A stretch of DNA of 24,714 bases from Ophiothrix spiculata (GCA_000969725.1 JXSR01S032949.1); one strand, 5' to 3'. Shown: positions 11,591-20,779, counted from the first letter of the stretch. The notes: generated by a model from the letters alone, not told the origin. A program made the numbers and translations.

Positions 11591-12341
11591 GAAATTGTCT
11601 TGTATCATCAATGAAATCTTCCTTACAAATAAAAGCACAAGAAATGACTTAAACGTTTCTCATTCCCACACCCAAGACAGAAGTGACAGACATCACTTGT
11701 GCAAGAGCTGGGACAGACTGGTAACGTAAAGTGTTTTTTTGACGAAAGAATAATCTCAAATCACTATTTGATGACAATTTTTATAAGATTTGCGAGTAGG
11801 GCCTTTTATTAAATCGACCATTGATGCCGTAACCGTGGAAATACAGATATCGACGCTGGATATACTGTAGAATCAAAGCACAATCATAGAATGATTGTGC
11901 TTTGATTCTACAGTATATCCAGCGTCGATATACTGTAGAATCCAAACACAATCATAGAATGATACTGCTCGCTGACTTCGACTGCACACATGTTTGACCA
12001 TGTGGTTTGAAATTCATATGTATATGCAACTGCACTGGAAAATGGTTTATAACACTATCAGACGATCACTGTATTTTAAATTCAGCCTCGCTGTGACTAG
12101 TGCGACACATTTGTGTCCCACCTCGGCAAAAGGATGCAGTTGCCAGTTACCACATGACGCTCATTGAAGCATATCTATGAATCCTTATAAGAATACATCT
12201 GATATGCCAAAATGTGCAACGTGCAAGATCCGACCACAGCATTACTTTGCCGCGACGAGACACATTTGCACCTGCATTTACACAAACGCGATGGTTCGTC
12301 GTGAACACGTTTAGTTCAATCCTGCGGCTTATGACATGTCG
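11591..12341. repeat. Duplicated block, copy A (left of the N gap)
   Basis: Starting at GAAATTGTCTTGT and ending at GACATGTCG beside the gap, this block is collinear with 12518-13239 over its whole length. By eye it differs at only a few percent of positions, plus indels. Copy A has about 68 extra bases containing the palindrome at 11847-11931. It lacks an insertion of about 28 bases found in copy B near 12578-12607 and a 12-base insertion near 12906-12917. The sequence itself has no coding signal. Its abrupt end at the gap, with copy B resuming beyond a transposon end, points to two alleles placed in tandem. A genuine local duplication is the alternative. Confidence 0.9.
11847..11931. repeat. 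Perfect 41-bp-arm palindrome with 3-base loop
   Basis: Arms at 11847-11887 and 11891-11931 are perfect reverse complements around the loop AGA. The right arm is followed directly (from 11928) by another direct copy of the arm's central part, ATATACTGTAGAAT, which runs to ATAGAATGAT at about 11963. That third copy has two substitutions relative to the arms (CCAAACA for CAAAGCA). Copy B at 12801-12856 contains only a single plain version. The arrangement direct-inverted-direct is what a template switch with return leaves behind. It could extrude as a cruciform or stall polymerases. Confidence 0.95.
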
Positions 12342-12391
12342 NNNNNNNNNNNNNNNNNNNNNNNNNNNNNNNNNNNNNNNNNNNNNNNNNN
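12342..12391. other. Assembly gap (50 N)
   Basis: Exactly 50 undetermined bases separate the end of duplicate copy A from a transposon fragment that abuts copy B. The round number suggests a placeholder gap, so the true distance is unknown. Confidence 0.98.
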
Positions 12392-12514
12392 TTACGGGAA
12401 ATTTCTAAAATACCGTAGAATAATTTACGGCAAGTTGTAAATTTTACGGTAAAGTGTTGGCAACCAAATTGCCAGTGATTTTACCGTAAAATGTACGGAA
12501 AATTTCTTAGAGTG
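12392..12514. mobile_element. Right-hand part of a MITE with CACTCTAA terminus, cut by the gap
   Basis: The visible end, read outward on the minus strand, is CACTCTAAGAAATTTTCCGT, followed by TA (12515-12516). The element at 20374-20777 has a similar terminus (CACTCTAAAAAA) and also TA next to it, so the two probably belong to related families. An internal hairpin is formed by TTTTACGGTAAA-GTGTTGGCAA (12442-12463) and its near complement (12469-12491). ACGG and CCGT motifs recur throughout. The other terminus is missing and should lie in the N gap. Duplicate copy B begins within a few bases of this terminus. Confidence 0.7.
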
Positions 12515-12517
12515 TAG

Positions 12518-13239
12518 GAAATTGTCTTGTAACATCAATGAAATCTTCCTTACAAATAAAAGCATAAGAAATGACTGGAAATTGTGATAATTTTGGGGGA
12601 TCTTATACGTTTTTCATTCCCACACCCAAGACAGAAGTGACAGACATCACTTGTGCAAGAGCTGGGACAGACTGGTAACGTAAAGTGTTTTGTTGACGAA
12701 AGAATAATCTCAAATCAGTATTTGATGACCATTTTAATAAGATTTGCGAGTAGAACCCTTTATTAAATCGACCATTGATGCCGTAACCGTGGAAATACAG
12801 ATATCGACGCTGAATATACTGTAGAATCAAAGCACATTCATAGAATGATACTGCTCGCTAACTTCGACTGCACACATGTTTGACCATGTGGTTTGAAAGT
12901 CATATGCCGACTCATATGTATATGCATCTGCACTGGAAAATGGTTTATAACACTATCAGACGATCACTGTATTTTAAATTCAGCTTTGCTGTGACTAGTG
13001 CAACACATTTGTGTCCCACCGCGGCAAAAGGATGCAGTTGCCAGTTACCACATGGCGCTCATTGAAGCATATCTATGAATCCTTATAAGAATACATCAGA
13101 TATGCCAAAATGAGCAACGTGTAAGATCCGACCACCGCATTCCTTTGCCGCGACGAGACACATTTGCACCTGTATTTACACAAACGCGATGGTTCGTCGT
13201 GAACAAGTTTAGTTCAATCCTGCGGCTTATGACATGTCG
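12518..13239. repeat. Duplicated block, copy B (right of the N gap)
   Basis: Collinear with copy A (11591-12341) from GAAATTGTCTTGT to GACATGTCG. Beyond 13239 the sequence continues into unique DNA, whereas copy A stops at the gap. Copy B has a single version of the segment that copy A carries as a palindrome. The open frames here (12603-12830 minus, 12880-13065 plus) have counterparts in copy A disrupted by indels, which argues against coding function. Confidence 0.9.
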
Positions 13240-15152
13240 TTACGACCAGAACGACAAGCTTTAAGGTAGCCGAAGCATCAGCTAGTTGTGTCTGCCGCAG
13301 CATTCTTGAAAAATATTTCGGCTAGTCGTGCTTACCACAACATTTTTCTAGAATGTCAAGATTTTTGGGATTATGCACTTTCAATATTTGACCTCATCAA
13401 GACGTTGCAACCACCAACACTGAAACCTGAAACCAGCTTAACTAACCTTCACAAACGTAGTTACACTTTAAAACATTTATGAGATGTCAATTAATGATAA
13501 GAGTTTCAACAAGGTTTAATGATTAACAATATTAATAATAGTAGTAGAATGTACTTACAAGTAGGTAGTAATGCTCTTAGATCCTTGCTATAAGTACGCT
13601 ATTAATTGCGTAAGTATTAGATAGAACTTTGTATCTTAGAGACCCGTCAAACAATCAATTAGATGTAAAGGTTTCCAATTGTGTGTAAACAATTAAACAG
13701 TCAAAATTACTGCCTTATAATCGTTCATCCAAGGTAAGAATTTATAGTGTGTACTTTTCAAAGTAATTCTTAGAACCACTATTTCTTCAATCTAAAGATA
13801 CCTAGCGTTGCGAGAAAAATCTGATACATGATCGACATTAGAGGACATAGATAGGCAATCATTAATAGTCAAATCTATTGGAAATTGATCCAGTGTTGTA
13901 TAGGACGATTTGATTAGATATTCTTAACAAAGATTCTTTGGAAGATTATTGTCTTCAGTGATAAAGGGAGTACATAGGTATGCAATAAACAGTTCTACTG
14001 TTGAAGATAGACACTCTTTGATATCAAATAGAACTCTTTGATATCAAATATCGATTGTGTTTGAATCAAATGATATTAAGGTCGTTAATTTCGACATTTC
14101 CCACCGCCTTACATTAATTCTTTGACATCAGGTGTTCAGAACCCTTTTGGTGTGTCATTGAGTGACCATAAGGACTACAGGGGGTCTCCAAAACTTTTCT
14201 GGGTGCGGTCATTGACATGTATCTTTAATGCATGAAATCAGTAAAAGTTATCTTGTAGACTTGTGTAATCAGTTCCCTTTGTTTAATTGTCCGAATTTAA
14301 TTTACTTTTTATTGTGTTTCATGGTATAATACAAATGAACTCATTTGCCTCATGCGTATGACCTTCCTGATATTGATTAAGAGTCCATTCATTTAAACTA
14401 AGTCCCGAGTAATCTCTCGAATAACATTAATTTCTGACAGGTTAGCAATTCAATGAATTTCGCTATCATTAGGAACAAGTGATTTCATAAGATAAAAAAA
14501 TCCAATCAGATGCTATCAGTTAAATCAGTGTGATAAATCCTTAATTATTATAATTCAACTTAATTAAAATTGTTTGATTAGTGGTTGCATTGGTGTTCAA
14601 AAAAAGACCTTAGCAATTAAGAATCGTGATAAAACTCTTTAAATTGCCACAATAATAACGTCTTCATGTTCATGGTTACAATGGGCATAGGAAGGATATC
14701 ATTGCATTGTATTAAAATGAATCTACAAGATGATCTTTTAAAAAGCATCAATGGTGAAACTTTAAATGGCGGGAATATATATCGACACTTCTAATTTCAA
14801 ATTTGATATAAATAGGTAGAAACAGGATATACCAGTATGGAACAACCTTGTACAAAGGACAAATCGATGTATACTACATCATGCGTATCGCAATAAAAGT
14901 ACTTAAACCTAGGGGGAAAAACTTCATACCGTGAGTAAATGTGAGAAGGAGATGGTGAGTACACTATACTGTTGTGAAGCTTCAGCTTTCCTTCAGATCT
15001 ACTCAGAATTTTGAACAGCAAGGATGATTTTTTGATTTTTGAGAGAAAAGTAAACATACGTTTGCTGACTGAATCAACAAATAATCTGCAAATAATAGAA
15101 TGAATTAAATTGAAAAGGTGATAAAAAAAACTGAATTGCATTCTGCAGTTAT
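13240..15152. other. AT-rich stretch without genes; 20-bp tandem duplication at 14013-14050
   Basis: No exon or RNA gene recognised. ACTCTTTGATATCAAATA occurs at 14013-14030 and again at 14033-14050, a simple tandem duplication with a 20-base period. The minus-strand frame at 14797-15141 (114 codons) has no known motif. Around 14160-14205 there is a small GC-richer patch with TGTCATTGAGTGACC and a later GGTCATTGACA that could form a weak stem. Confidence 0.5.
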
Positions 15153-15728
15153 TTAACCCTCGTCTTCCTTAGCCTTTTTTGTAACACGTCTTCCTGGGGG
15201 GGGGGGGGAGTTGTGATTTTGAACTTGGAACCCCCAAAGTTATATTGTTTGATACTATAGTATAGGGTAGGGACTCCTCTTTCCATTGATACCAATATCA
15301 TGAAAATCGAGCGAGACGTTACGTAATTATGACGTCACAAAGTATTTTTGGGCAAAAATGGCCATATTTTCAAATAATTGTTATAAAAGTTGTAAATGTC
15401 CGATTTTTTTGCTAATAAATGAAGGAATCGACAATTCTAACATGTTCTGTAAGTTTCAAGTCCATGTTATGCAGATATTTTTCAAAATGGCGATTTAAAA
15501 TTTTTCGATGTTGCAACCAATCCCCTACCCTCGGACTTTGACGGCCTACCATAACCCTACCTTATAAGTGGTACCCCCGATTTTTGTTTCATCAAAATGA
15601 CCTCAAAGAATGTAAAAACAATTGCTTAAATGCTCAGGGTCGCTTCATCTTGCGTTTTGGTGCAATCGGCGATCATCCGTTAGGGGGTGGTAACCACCCC
15701 ACCCTCCCCTTAGGAAGACGAGAGTTAA
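15153..15728. mobile_element. piggyBac-like MITE flanked by TTAA
   Basis: The element spans 15157-15724 (568 bp). TTAA is present on both sides (15153-15156 and 15725-15728), the target-site duplication diagnostic of piggyBac transposons. The terminal repeats are CCCTCGTCTTCCTTAG on the left and, read on the minus strand from the right, CTCTCGTCTTCCTAAG: 14 of 16 positions match. piggyBac ends typically start with CCC or CCY. Inside are 13 consecutive G (15196-15208), a CRE-like TGACGTCA (15330-15337) and an inverted GGGGTGG-TAA-CCACCCC near the right end (15684-15700). No transposase frame is present, so it is non-autonomous. Confidence 0.85.
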
Positions 15729-16179
15729 GTTTAAATAAGTAGAACAGTTTCTCATATGTTAAATTCTAAAAAAAATCACCAAAATTAACTTTTGGATTAG
15801 TTAAATAGTTTCTAAAATGGATATGAATTCTAATTTACAAGGTATATGCAATTCTTTCACTGTAATATACATCTCCTGTACGTCAATATGTTCAAACTCT
15901 ACATTTTGATCCAAGACATTATTGAAACGGAGGTGGAAGTGGTTTAAAGAAATCAGAATCTCCATTCTTGAAAGTCAATATATAATGCCACAAGAACAAG
16001 CATGATTCATAACTTTAGCGGTACAAAAGGAAAGAAGAAGTGATCTCATTTTAACAATGATGAGAAAAAATACGTATCAAAAGACCAATTATGAATTGAT
16101 GATATTTGAAAAAAAAGACTTATAAATAAGACAATGAATGTTATGCGATTTGCATTGCCATTGGTCAACCGGTGGATGC
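15729..16179. other. No feature seen
   Basis: AT-rich DNA downstream (in the minus-strand sense) of the LINE remnant. It may contain the LINE's 3' end in unrecognisable form, but I see no motif. Confidence 0.5.
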
Positions 16180-16745
16180 TTAAATGCTTAAGATACTTAA
16201 AGACTGTAAAGTACGAGATGGGACTTGATACAGATGATACAGAGAACTAGCGAAAAAGAGTGTGGGGATATCAAAGTTGTTGAAAACATTGAAGGCAACA
16301 ACACGATGTTGAAAACAATCCTCTGCCTCATTAGCAACCAGTGCAATTTTACGCGAAGAGATACAGCCTCAGTTCTTCTCCCTCCTGCAAAATCAAAGAA
16401 GGTAGCACTATTATGCTATCTCTGCAAACGGCTAACATTTGACTGATAAAATATATAGACAACAGACTTTTGCAATAATCAAGTCTAGAAATTGCCAGAG
16501 CACGCACTTCTGCATAATGATAAGTATTCTGATCCATAAACCGGTGTATATGGAGGCTTAAAACACGAGTAATAAGAAAGACATTTGATTCCGAGTCGAA
16601 GTAAAATCGAAGATTCTTGATATACATGTATGGTGATGCTGTGATCTTTGCTTCACCAATGATCAGTGCAATGTTATATCAAGATCAAACTGTGATCCAG
16701 CAATAAAGAAATCTCTTACAATATTCAAGAAAAAAAGAAGTCAAT
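16180..16745 (-). pseudogene. LINE reverse transcriptase remnant (CR1/L2/Jockey-type), frameshifted
   Basis: Read on the minus strand, pieces of the C-terminal part of a non-LTR retrotransposon reverse transcriptase appear in the right order. LNIVRDFFIAGS (near 16728) corresponds to the family's LN..KTEFL.IGS. LIIGEAKITASP and IKNLRFYFDSES (about 16668-16590) correspond to the family's IGD..I.PS..VRNLGV.FDS. VRALAISRLDYCKSLL (about 16510-16462) matches the very typical AFV.SRLDYCNSLL block. VKLHWLLMRQRIVFNI (about 16355-16305) matches LHWLPVR.RI.FKI. VPSRTLQSLS (about 16218-16190) matches the V-P-S-R-T-L-R-S-S block. At least three frame changes are needed between these blocks (near 16670, 16385 and 16250). 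The catalytic YADD part upstream is not visible. It is therefore a truncated, long-dead copy. The exact clade within CR1/L2/Jockey is not resolved. Confidence 0.85.
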
Positions 16746-16950
16746 AAATCTATTGATATTCTTTTAATACGGCGGAAGTTTAGTGGGTAGTGGTCTCAAA
16801 TTGGATCACTGGAGCTCAAAACAAAAGATTGCGAAGGATACATAGTACTAAAATGTCTGGTGGCCTTCTGTGAAACAAGTATATCAAAGCATTAGAAATC
16901 AATTAGTTAATTTATTACCAATAATTGATTTCATGAAGAAGAAGATATTG

Positions 16951-17038
16951 AATTGATCCAAAGTCCTTTAAACACATACGGAATGTCCTTTACACATAGA
17001 GAACAGGCGACGAGTGTTTAAGGCAACATTGGGCAATG
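16951..17038. repeat. Direct repeat flanking the foldback element, left copy
   Basis: Shares GATCCAA-G-CCTTTA, CACATACGGAA and GGCAACATTGGGCA, in the same order and similar spacing, with 17566-17640. The two copies are clearly diverged. They flank the inverted-repeat element at 17043-17481, so they may be parts of one larger mobile element or a duplication preceding its insertion. Confidence 0.6.
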
Positions 17039-17042
17039 TGGT

Positions 17043-17481
17043 ATAATTGAATACGCCGGTGTAAGAAAACCCCAACTCCAATAGCTCCCTTCTGTTAATT
17101 ATACTTATAAAATATGAATGCATACAAATTAATGAAAATGATTTCACATCACTGAAATAGCATTTCCATGTCAATATCCCAATCATAGTGTCACATTTGA
17201 CCTTGTAGTTGACTTTTTTTAGACATTGTTAGATAATTGTTATTGTACATAGTTGCTATATTTAAACAGCCAGTACAAGAAAACCTCAACTCCATGAGCT
17301 TCCTTCTGCAACTATATATATACTAGAAAAATTATAAAGCAATGTCTAAAAAAGTCAACTACAAGGTCCTTTAGTGATTTGAAAGCATTTTCAGAGATTT
17401 GTATGCATTTATATTTTACAGAACTTAACAGAAGGGAGCTATTGGAGTTGGGGGTCGTCTTGTACTTGCGTATTCAATTAT
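17043..17481. mobile_element. Large foldback (inverted-repeat) element of about 440 bp
   Basis: The left arm starts ATAATTGAATACGC at 17043. The right arm ends with its exact complement GCGTATTCAATTAT at 17468-17481. Inside each arm CCAACTCCAATAGCTCCCTT (from about 17072) and its complement (near 17438) are exact, as are GACCTTGTAGTTGACTTTTT (17199-17218) and its complement allowing one base in the T run. The left arm reaches about 17228 and the right arm begins about 17340. The left arm has roughly 40 extra bases (near 17158-17196). The central spacer contains a third, direct and more diverged version of the terminal portion (17265-17312, with AGTACAAGAAAACCTCAACT). No coding capacity. A foldback MITE is most likely; transcription across it would give a long hairpin RNA. 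Confidence 0.85.
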
Positions 17482-17565
17482 TAGGATTATGCATCACTTC
17501 AATATTCAATGAGCAGTAAAAATCTGACCGTTGTTACTCCTTGAAAGTTAAAATAGAATTCACCC

Positions 17566-17640
17566 AATTATGGATCCAATGCCCTTTACACATACAGAAA
17601 GTGGAACTTGAGAAAACTGTTTTGGGCAACATTGGGCAGT
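17566..17640. repeat. Direct repeat flanking the foldback element, right copy
   Basis: Diverged partner of 16951-17038: CCTTTACACATACAGAA and GGGCAACATTGGGCAGT are the clearest shared pieces. Confidence 0.6.
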
Positions 17641-17820
17641 GATATCATCGTGATATTGACAATCATTTGAAATCTCTCTTCGTCTCTTCAATACAATAAT
17701 GTAAACCAAGTTCTTCGAAGATCATATTACTGAATGCACCTTTTTTTAGTAATAGGACAAAAAGTTTTTGGTGCAAGACCTTCCTGATACTAACTAGAGT
17801 TAACATTTTAACACTTTCAG

Positions 17821-17963
17821 TTGACCTATCCATCATTTTACCATGTCATCACTTTGAATGTAAGCAATGTATAAAGCACATGGTTGAAGATCCAGATGTC
17901 ATCGCAATAACGAAAGATGAGCTTCTCCTTGACGTATGGTTGGCGTATGGATGTCATACATAG
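17821..17963 (+). pseudogene. RING-finger-like exon fragment or pseudogene
   Basis: A good splice-acceptor-like tract (TTTTAACACTTTCAG ending at 17820) precedes a plus-strand frame reading DLSIILPCHHFECKQCIKHM, then on to a stop at 17961-17963. The stretch LPC-H-H-F-E-C-K-Q-C has the spacing Cys-x-His-x2-Cys-x2-Cys, the core of C3HC4 RING fingers (E3 ubiquitin ligases such as TRIM proteins), including the usual Leu-Pro before the cysteine. The first Cys pair of a RING would have to come from an upstream exon. The last Cys pair is not present: only one Cys (Gly-Cys-His-Thr) appears before the stop. So it is either a decayed copy or a chance match. A donor-like GAAT|GTAAGC occurs inside the motif, which complicates an exon model. 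The open minus-strand frame here (17838-18092) is taken to be its shadow. Confidence 0.3.
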
Positions 17964-18270
17964 TGGGTAAACAATGTTAGTCCCATGACTTCTGCTGATT
18001 GATACATATGAAGCATGTAAATACCAATTCACAAAAAAATAATTACGGTTCTCTGAATCTGACCTTTCTTTTAACTTTACATATGCCAACATAGTTCTAT
18101 ATCATCTATTTATTATGGCTTCGTACACCATCAGGAAGCAGATATCAACTTTATAATACATTTAATGCTCTGATCAAAAATCCGCACATAATTTAACAAA
18201 ATACCTAATACAATATATTTAAACAGGTATCCATTTTTCAGTCTGTTGAAACACGACGAACTCGTAAGTG

Positions 18271-18299
18271 AAATACAATAAAATACAATACAATACATC
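18271..18299. repeat. AATAC pentanucleotide microsatellite, left part
   Basis: Repeats of ATACA/AATAC with interruptions run up to the left end of the MITE at 18300, and the same repeat resumes on its other side at about 18580. The MITE therefore inserted into the microsatellite, or the repeat grew around it. Confidence 0.8.
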
Positions 18300-18576
18300 A
18301 GACTCGTATCCAGGGGGTGGTGCAGTGGAGGCGTCGCACCCCATATTTGACAATGTACAAAAATTCCCTAAATCTCCACCAAAAGAACCAAAACACGTTA
18401 ATGTAGGTCGTTTTTTAAAATACTACACAAAATGCTTGGGAAACTACTGAAAACTTTTTTTTTGCTTGTCAAAAGTACTTAAATTAGTTTAGGGTCGACC
18501 AAGACGAAAATTTTCCTCCAAAAGGTCCAGATTTTGAAAATCCGCACCCCTTAAAAAAAAACCTGGCTACGGACCT
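18300..18576. mobile_element. MITE family X, copy 1 (CCGTAGCCAGG-type ends)
   Basis: Collinear with 21367-21671 in the same orientation: TTTGACAATGTACAAAA, CCACCAAAAGAAC, TACTACACAAAATGCTTG, AGTTTAGGGTCGACCAA and AATCCGCACCCC all occur in both, in order. Its right end CCTGGCTACGGACC (18562-18575) is complemented by the decayed left end CTCGTATCCAGGGG (from about 18303). No coding capacity. Length and ends fit a non-autonomous DNA transposon; the superfamily is not determined because no clear target-site duplication is visible. Confidence 0.85.
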
Positions 18577-18690
18577 GAATGCAATGCAATACAATACGAT
18601 ACAAGAAATTACATACAAAATAAAACAATTTAATACAATACAATACACTATATTTCAGTACAATACAATATGACACAATACATACAATTT
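18577..18690. repeat. AATAC microsatellite, right part
   Basis: Degenerate CAATA/ATACA repeats (for example TACAATACAATACACTA) continue to about 18690, mixed with variant units. Same repeat type as at 18271-18299. Confidence 0.75.
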
Positions 18691-20370
18691 AGAATTGAAG
18701 GTCTTGAAAGTAATGTTGGGCAAAATTGAGTTGTATTTTAAGTTTGAAAAAATAATACAGGTAACTGTTTGAAAATAGATTTAAAGCCATGGTTCATGTC
18801 TTATATGAAATCAATTCTATTTTGCAAAGCACAAACGAACAAAATAAAAACTACAACAAAAATCACCCCAACAAATAAAAAACATTAGATATTTGCACAA
18901 AATAACTTCTTCGGTTTACGACCTTTTGGAATTAACGCTTTTAAGAGCCTGGGAAACTAACATGATTGGTGTGAGAAAGTGGTGCGATTGCTTAACTTGA
19001 CAAGGATGCAATACTAGGAAAGACATAAACAGTGTGATAATATTCAAATATGTTTCTCCTTAAACATAGACACTCAACATAGCTTCGTGACTGACCCACC
19101 AAACCTCAACAATCTCTTGTTGAGCTTTTGAAAAAAATAGAGCACTACCTCCTCCCACGTGTTATTTTAAAAGTATGCTCTTTTTGATATTTTGCAACTT
19201 AAAATTCTCGAAAGACTCGTTTCCTTTCATGTCTTTGCTTTTTTTTATATTCGTTTTGAATATTTAATTCAATTCAAATATATTTACCCGTTGATTTTTG
19301 TATCTATATTTAACATGTTAGCAAAATTCTACTAAAACACAATACAGTGTTCTTGTCAACTACGCAAAAGGATATCTAAACAGAAACAAACAAACTAAAA
19401 CAAAAACATTCATTATTAGCCCAGTGCTTCGGACAAGAAAATGCAGCTATAAGATGCGCTTGTTTTTCATTAGTGAAATCGCGTGCGATTAATTTGTGTA
19501 AGATTAATTCGCTGTAAAATACGGAGCCGAGACGGAAAATTGAATTGTCTCCCGTGTAATTGGGTTACTCTAATGATGATGGAACAACCGAACATCTGCG
19601 CGTACTTTGACACTACAATGCATGGAGAAAAAGGTGTTTTACTTATTTTTTTTAATGTGTCAAACTTATCTATGCTATGATGGCACAGGGAGTTCAGGTT
19701 TTTTTCGAAAAAGGGCTATCGAACATTTTGGTCAATGCGGTTTAGGTATTGCAGATGAACGATGTGAAAATATTTGTAGAATTTGAAGAGTGCCAAGTAA
19801 TGAGAAGCCTAATTCATAGGAATATCAATTCATCAAGAAATCAAACAACATTATAATTTTCTTTGTTGTGTATACAAGACATAGAAAGTTCAACCATCCA
19901 TAATACCATGTAAGTTTAGTTTTACCTTTCCTTTAAGATGAAACTTGCCAAAAAAGCTTTAGTATGCTATGCGTACGTAAACATGGAATTGCCACAGTAC
20001 GCAGTGCATTATTTTTTTTTTCACAATTTCTCTTGCGTCAAGTAACACACAATGTTTAATCTATAAATGAATTATAAATGACGTAGTAAAAATTTGATGG
20101 TTTTTGGAATTTGGGTATCCTGTACCAGACAATATCATGAATATGGTACCGGAAACTGGACTGACGTTGAACGCCGGGGTGACTTTGAACAAAACTTATC
20201 ATCGTGATTTGTTTCGAATTTCAACCATCAATGATTGATAGGTGAAATCCTTAAGTTTACAAACCACTATCAGGCGAGACGAGTCGTTCACGAGCCACCA
20301 TGTCGAAAGTTTGTTCAAATTCAAACCAGTTTAAGGTACCACGATTTAGAAATTCATAATTGTATATATG
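18691..20370. other. No gene seen
   Basis: AT-rich DNA with an A/C-rich tract near 19378-19408 (AAACAAAC type). Short open frames, for example 19483-19680, have no known motif. No inverted-repeat structure of note was seen. Confidence 0.5.
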
Positions 20371-20371
20371 T

Positions 20372-20779
20372 TACACTCTAAAAAAAGTTGTGTCAAAAAG
20401 GGTACATGGTTAACAGGTTGGGTTAAATTTTGGTATAAAATTGGATTGATTGAGCCCATATTTATTGGTCGAGCTATGAGTTGCAAAAATATTGGGCGAG
20501 ACGTAGTCGAGCCCAATATTTTAAAACTCATAGCGAGACCAATAAATAGCGGGCGTAAATCATCCAATTTTATCATTATCATGTTTTTGATCCAATATTT
20601 TCCCACACTTGGACACCTCAAAGCATGATAATGCACAATATTGGTTTATTTTGTACACAATCTTGGGTAATGGAGCACGTTTTACCCAACATTGTGTCAA
20701 ATTTTACCCAACATTGTGCAAAATTTAACCCAACCTGCCAACCATGTTCCCTTTTTAACACAACGTTTTTTAGAGTGTA
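20372..20779. mobile_element. TA-flanked MITE with CACTCTAAAAAA ends
   Basis: The element runs from 20374 to 20777, with TA on both sides (20372-20373, 20778-20779). The left end CACTCTAAAAAA... continues through TGTGTCAAAAAGGGTACATG and GGTTGGGTTAAATTTTG. The right end is the matching complement (CAAAATTTAACCCAACC ... AGAGTG), giving TIRs of about 60 bp with small differences. Near the right end TTTTACCCAACATTGTG is present in two direct copies (about 20680-20720). The open frames on both strands (20346-20636, 20368-20628, 20625-20828) are artefacts of the element. No transposase is present. A nested hairpin sits inside (20435-20572). Confidence 0.9.
20435..20572. repeat. Nested hairpin inside the MITE (about 62-bp arms)
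   Basis: Arms at 20435-20497 and 20511-20572 are inverted copies with scattered mismatches. The closest parts are TTTATTGGTC with its complement GACCAATAAA, GCTATGAGTT with AACTCATAGC, and ATATTGGGC with GCCCAATAT. The 13-base loop region (20498-20510) reads GAGACGTAGTCGA. The arms are not part of the outer TIRs, so this looks like a second foldback element inserted in, or captured by, the first. Confidence 0.85.

Noticed and set aside
17838..18092. Minus-strand frame with FRYCDDIWIF, resembling a reverse-transcriptase YxDD box
   Set aside because: No other reverse-transcriptase block lies before or after it in any frame. The plus-strand RING-like reading explains the open region at least as well.
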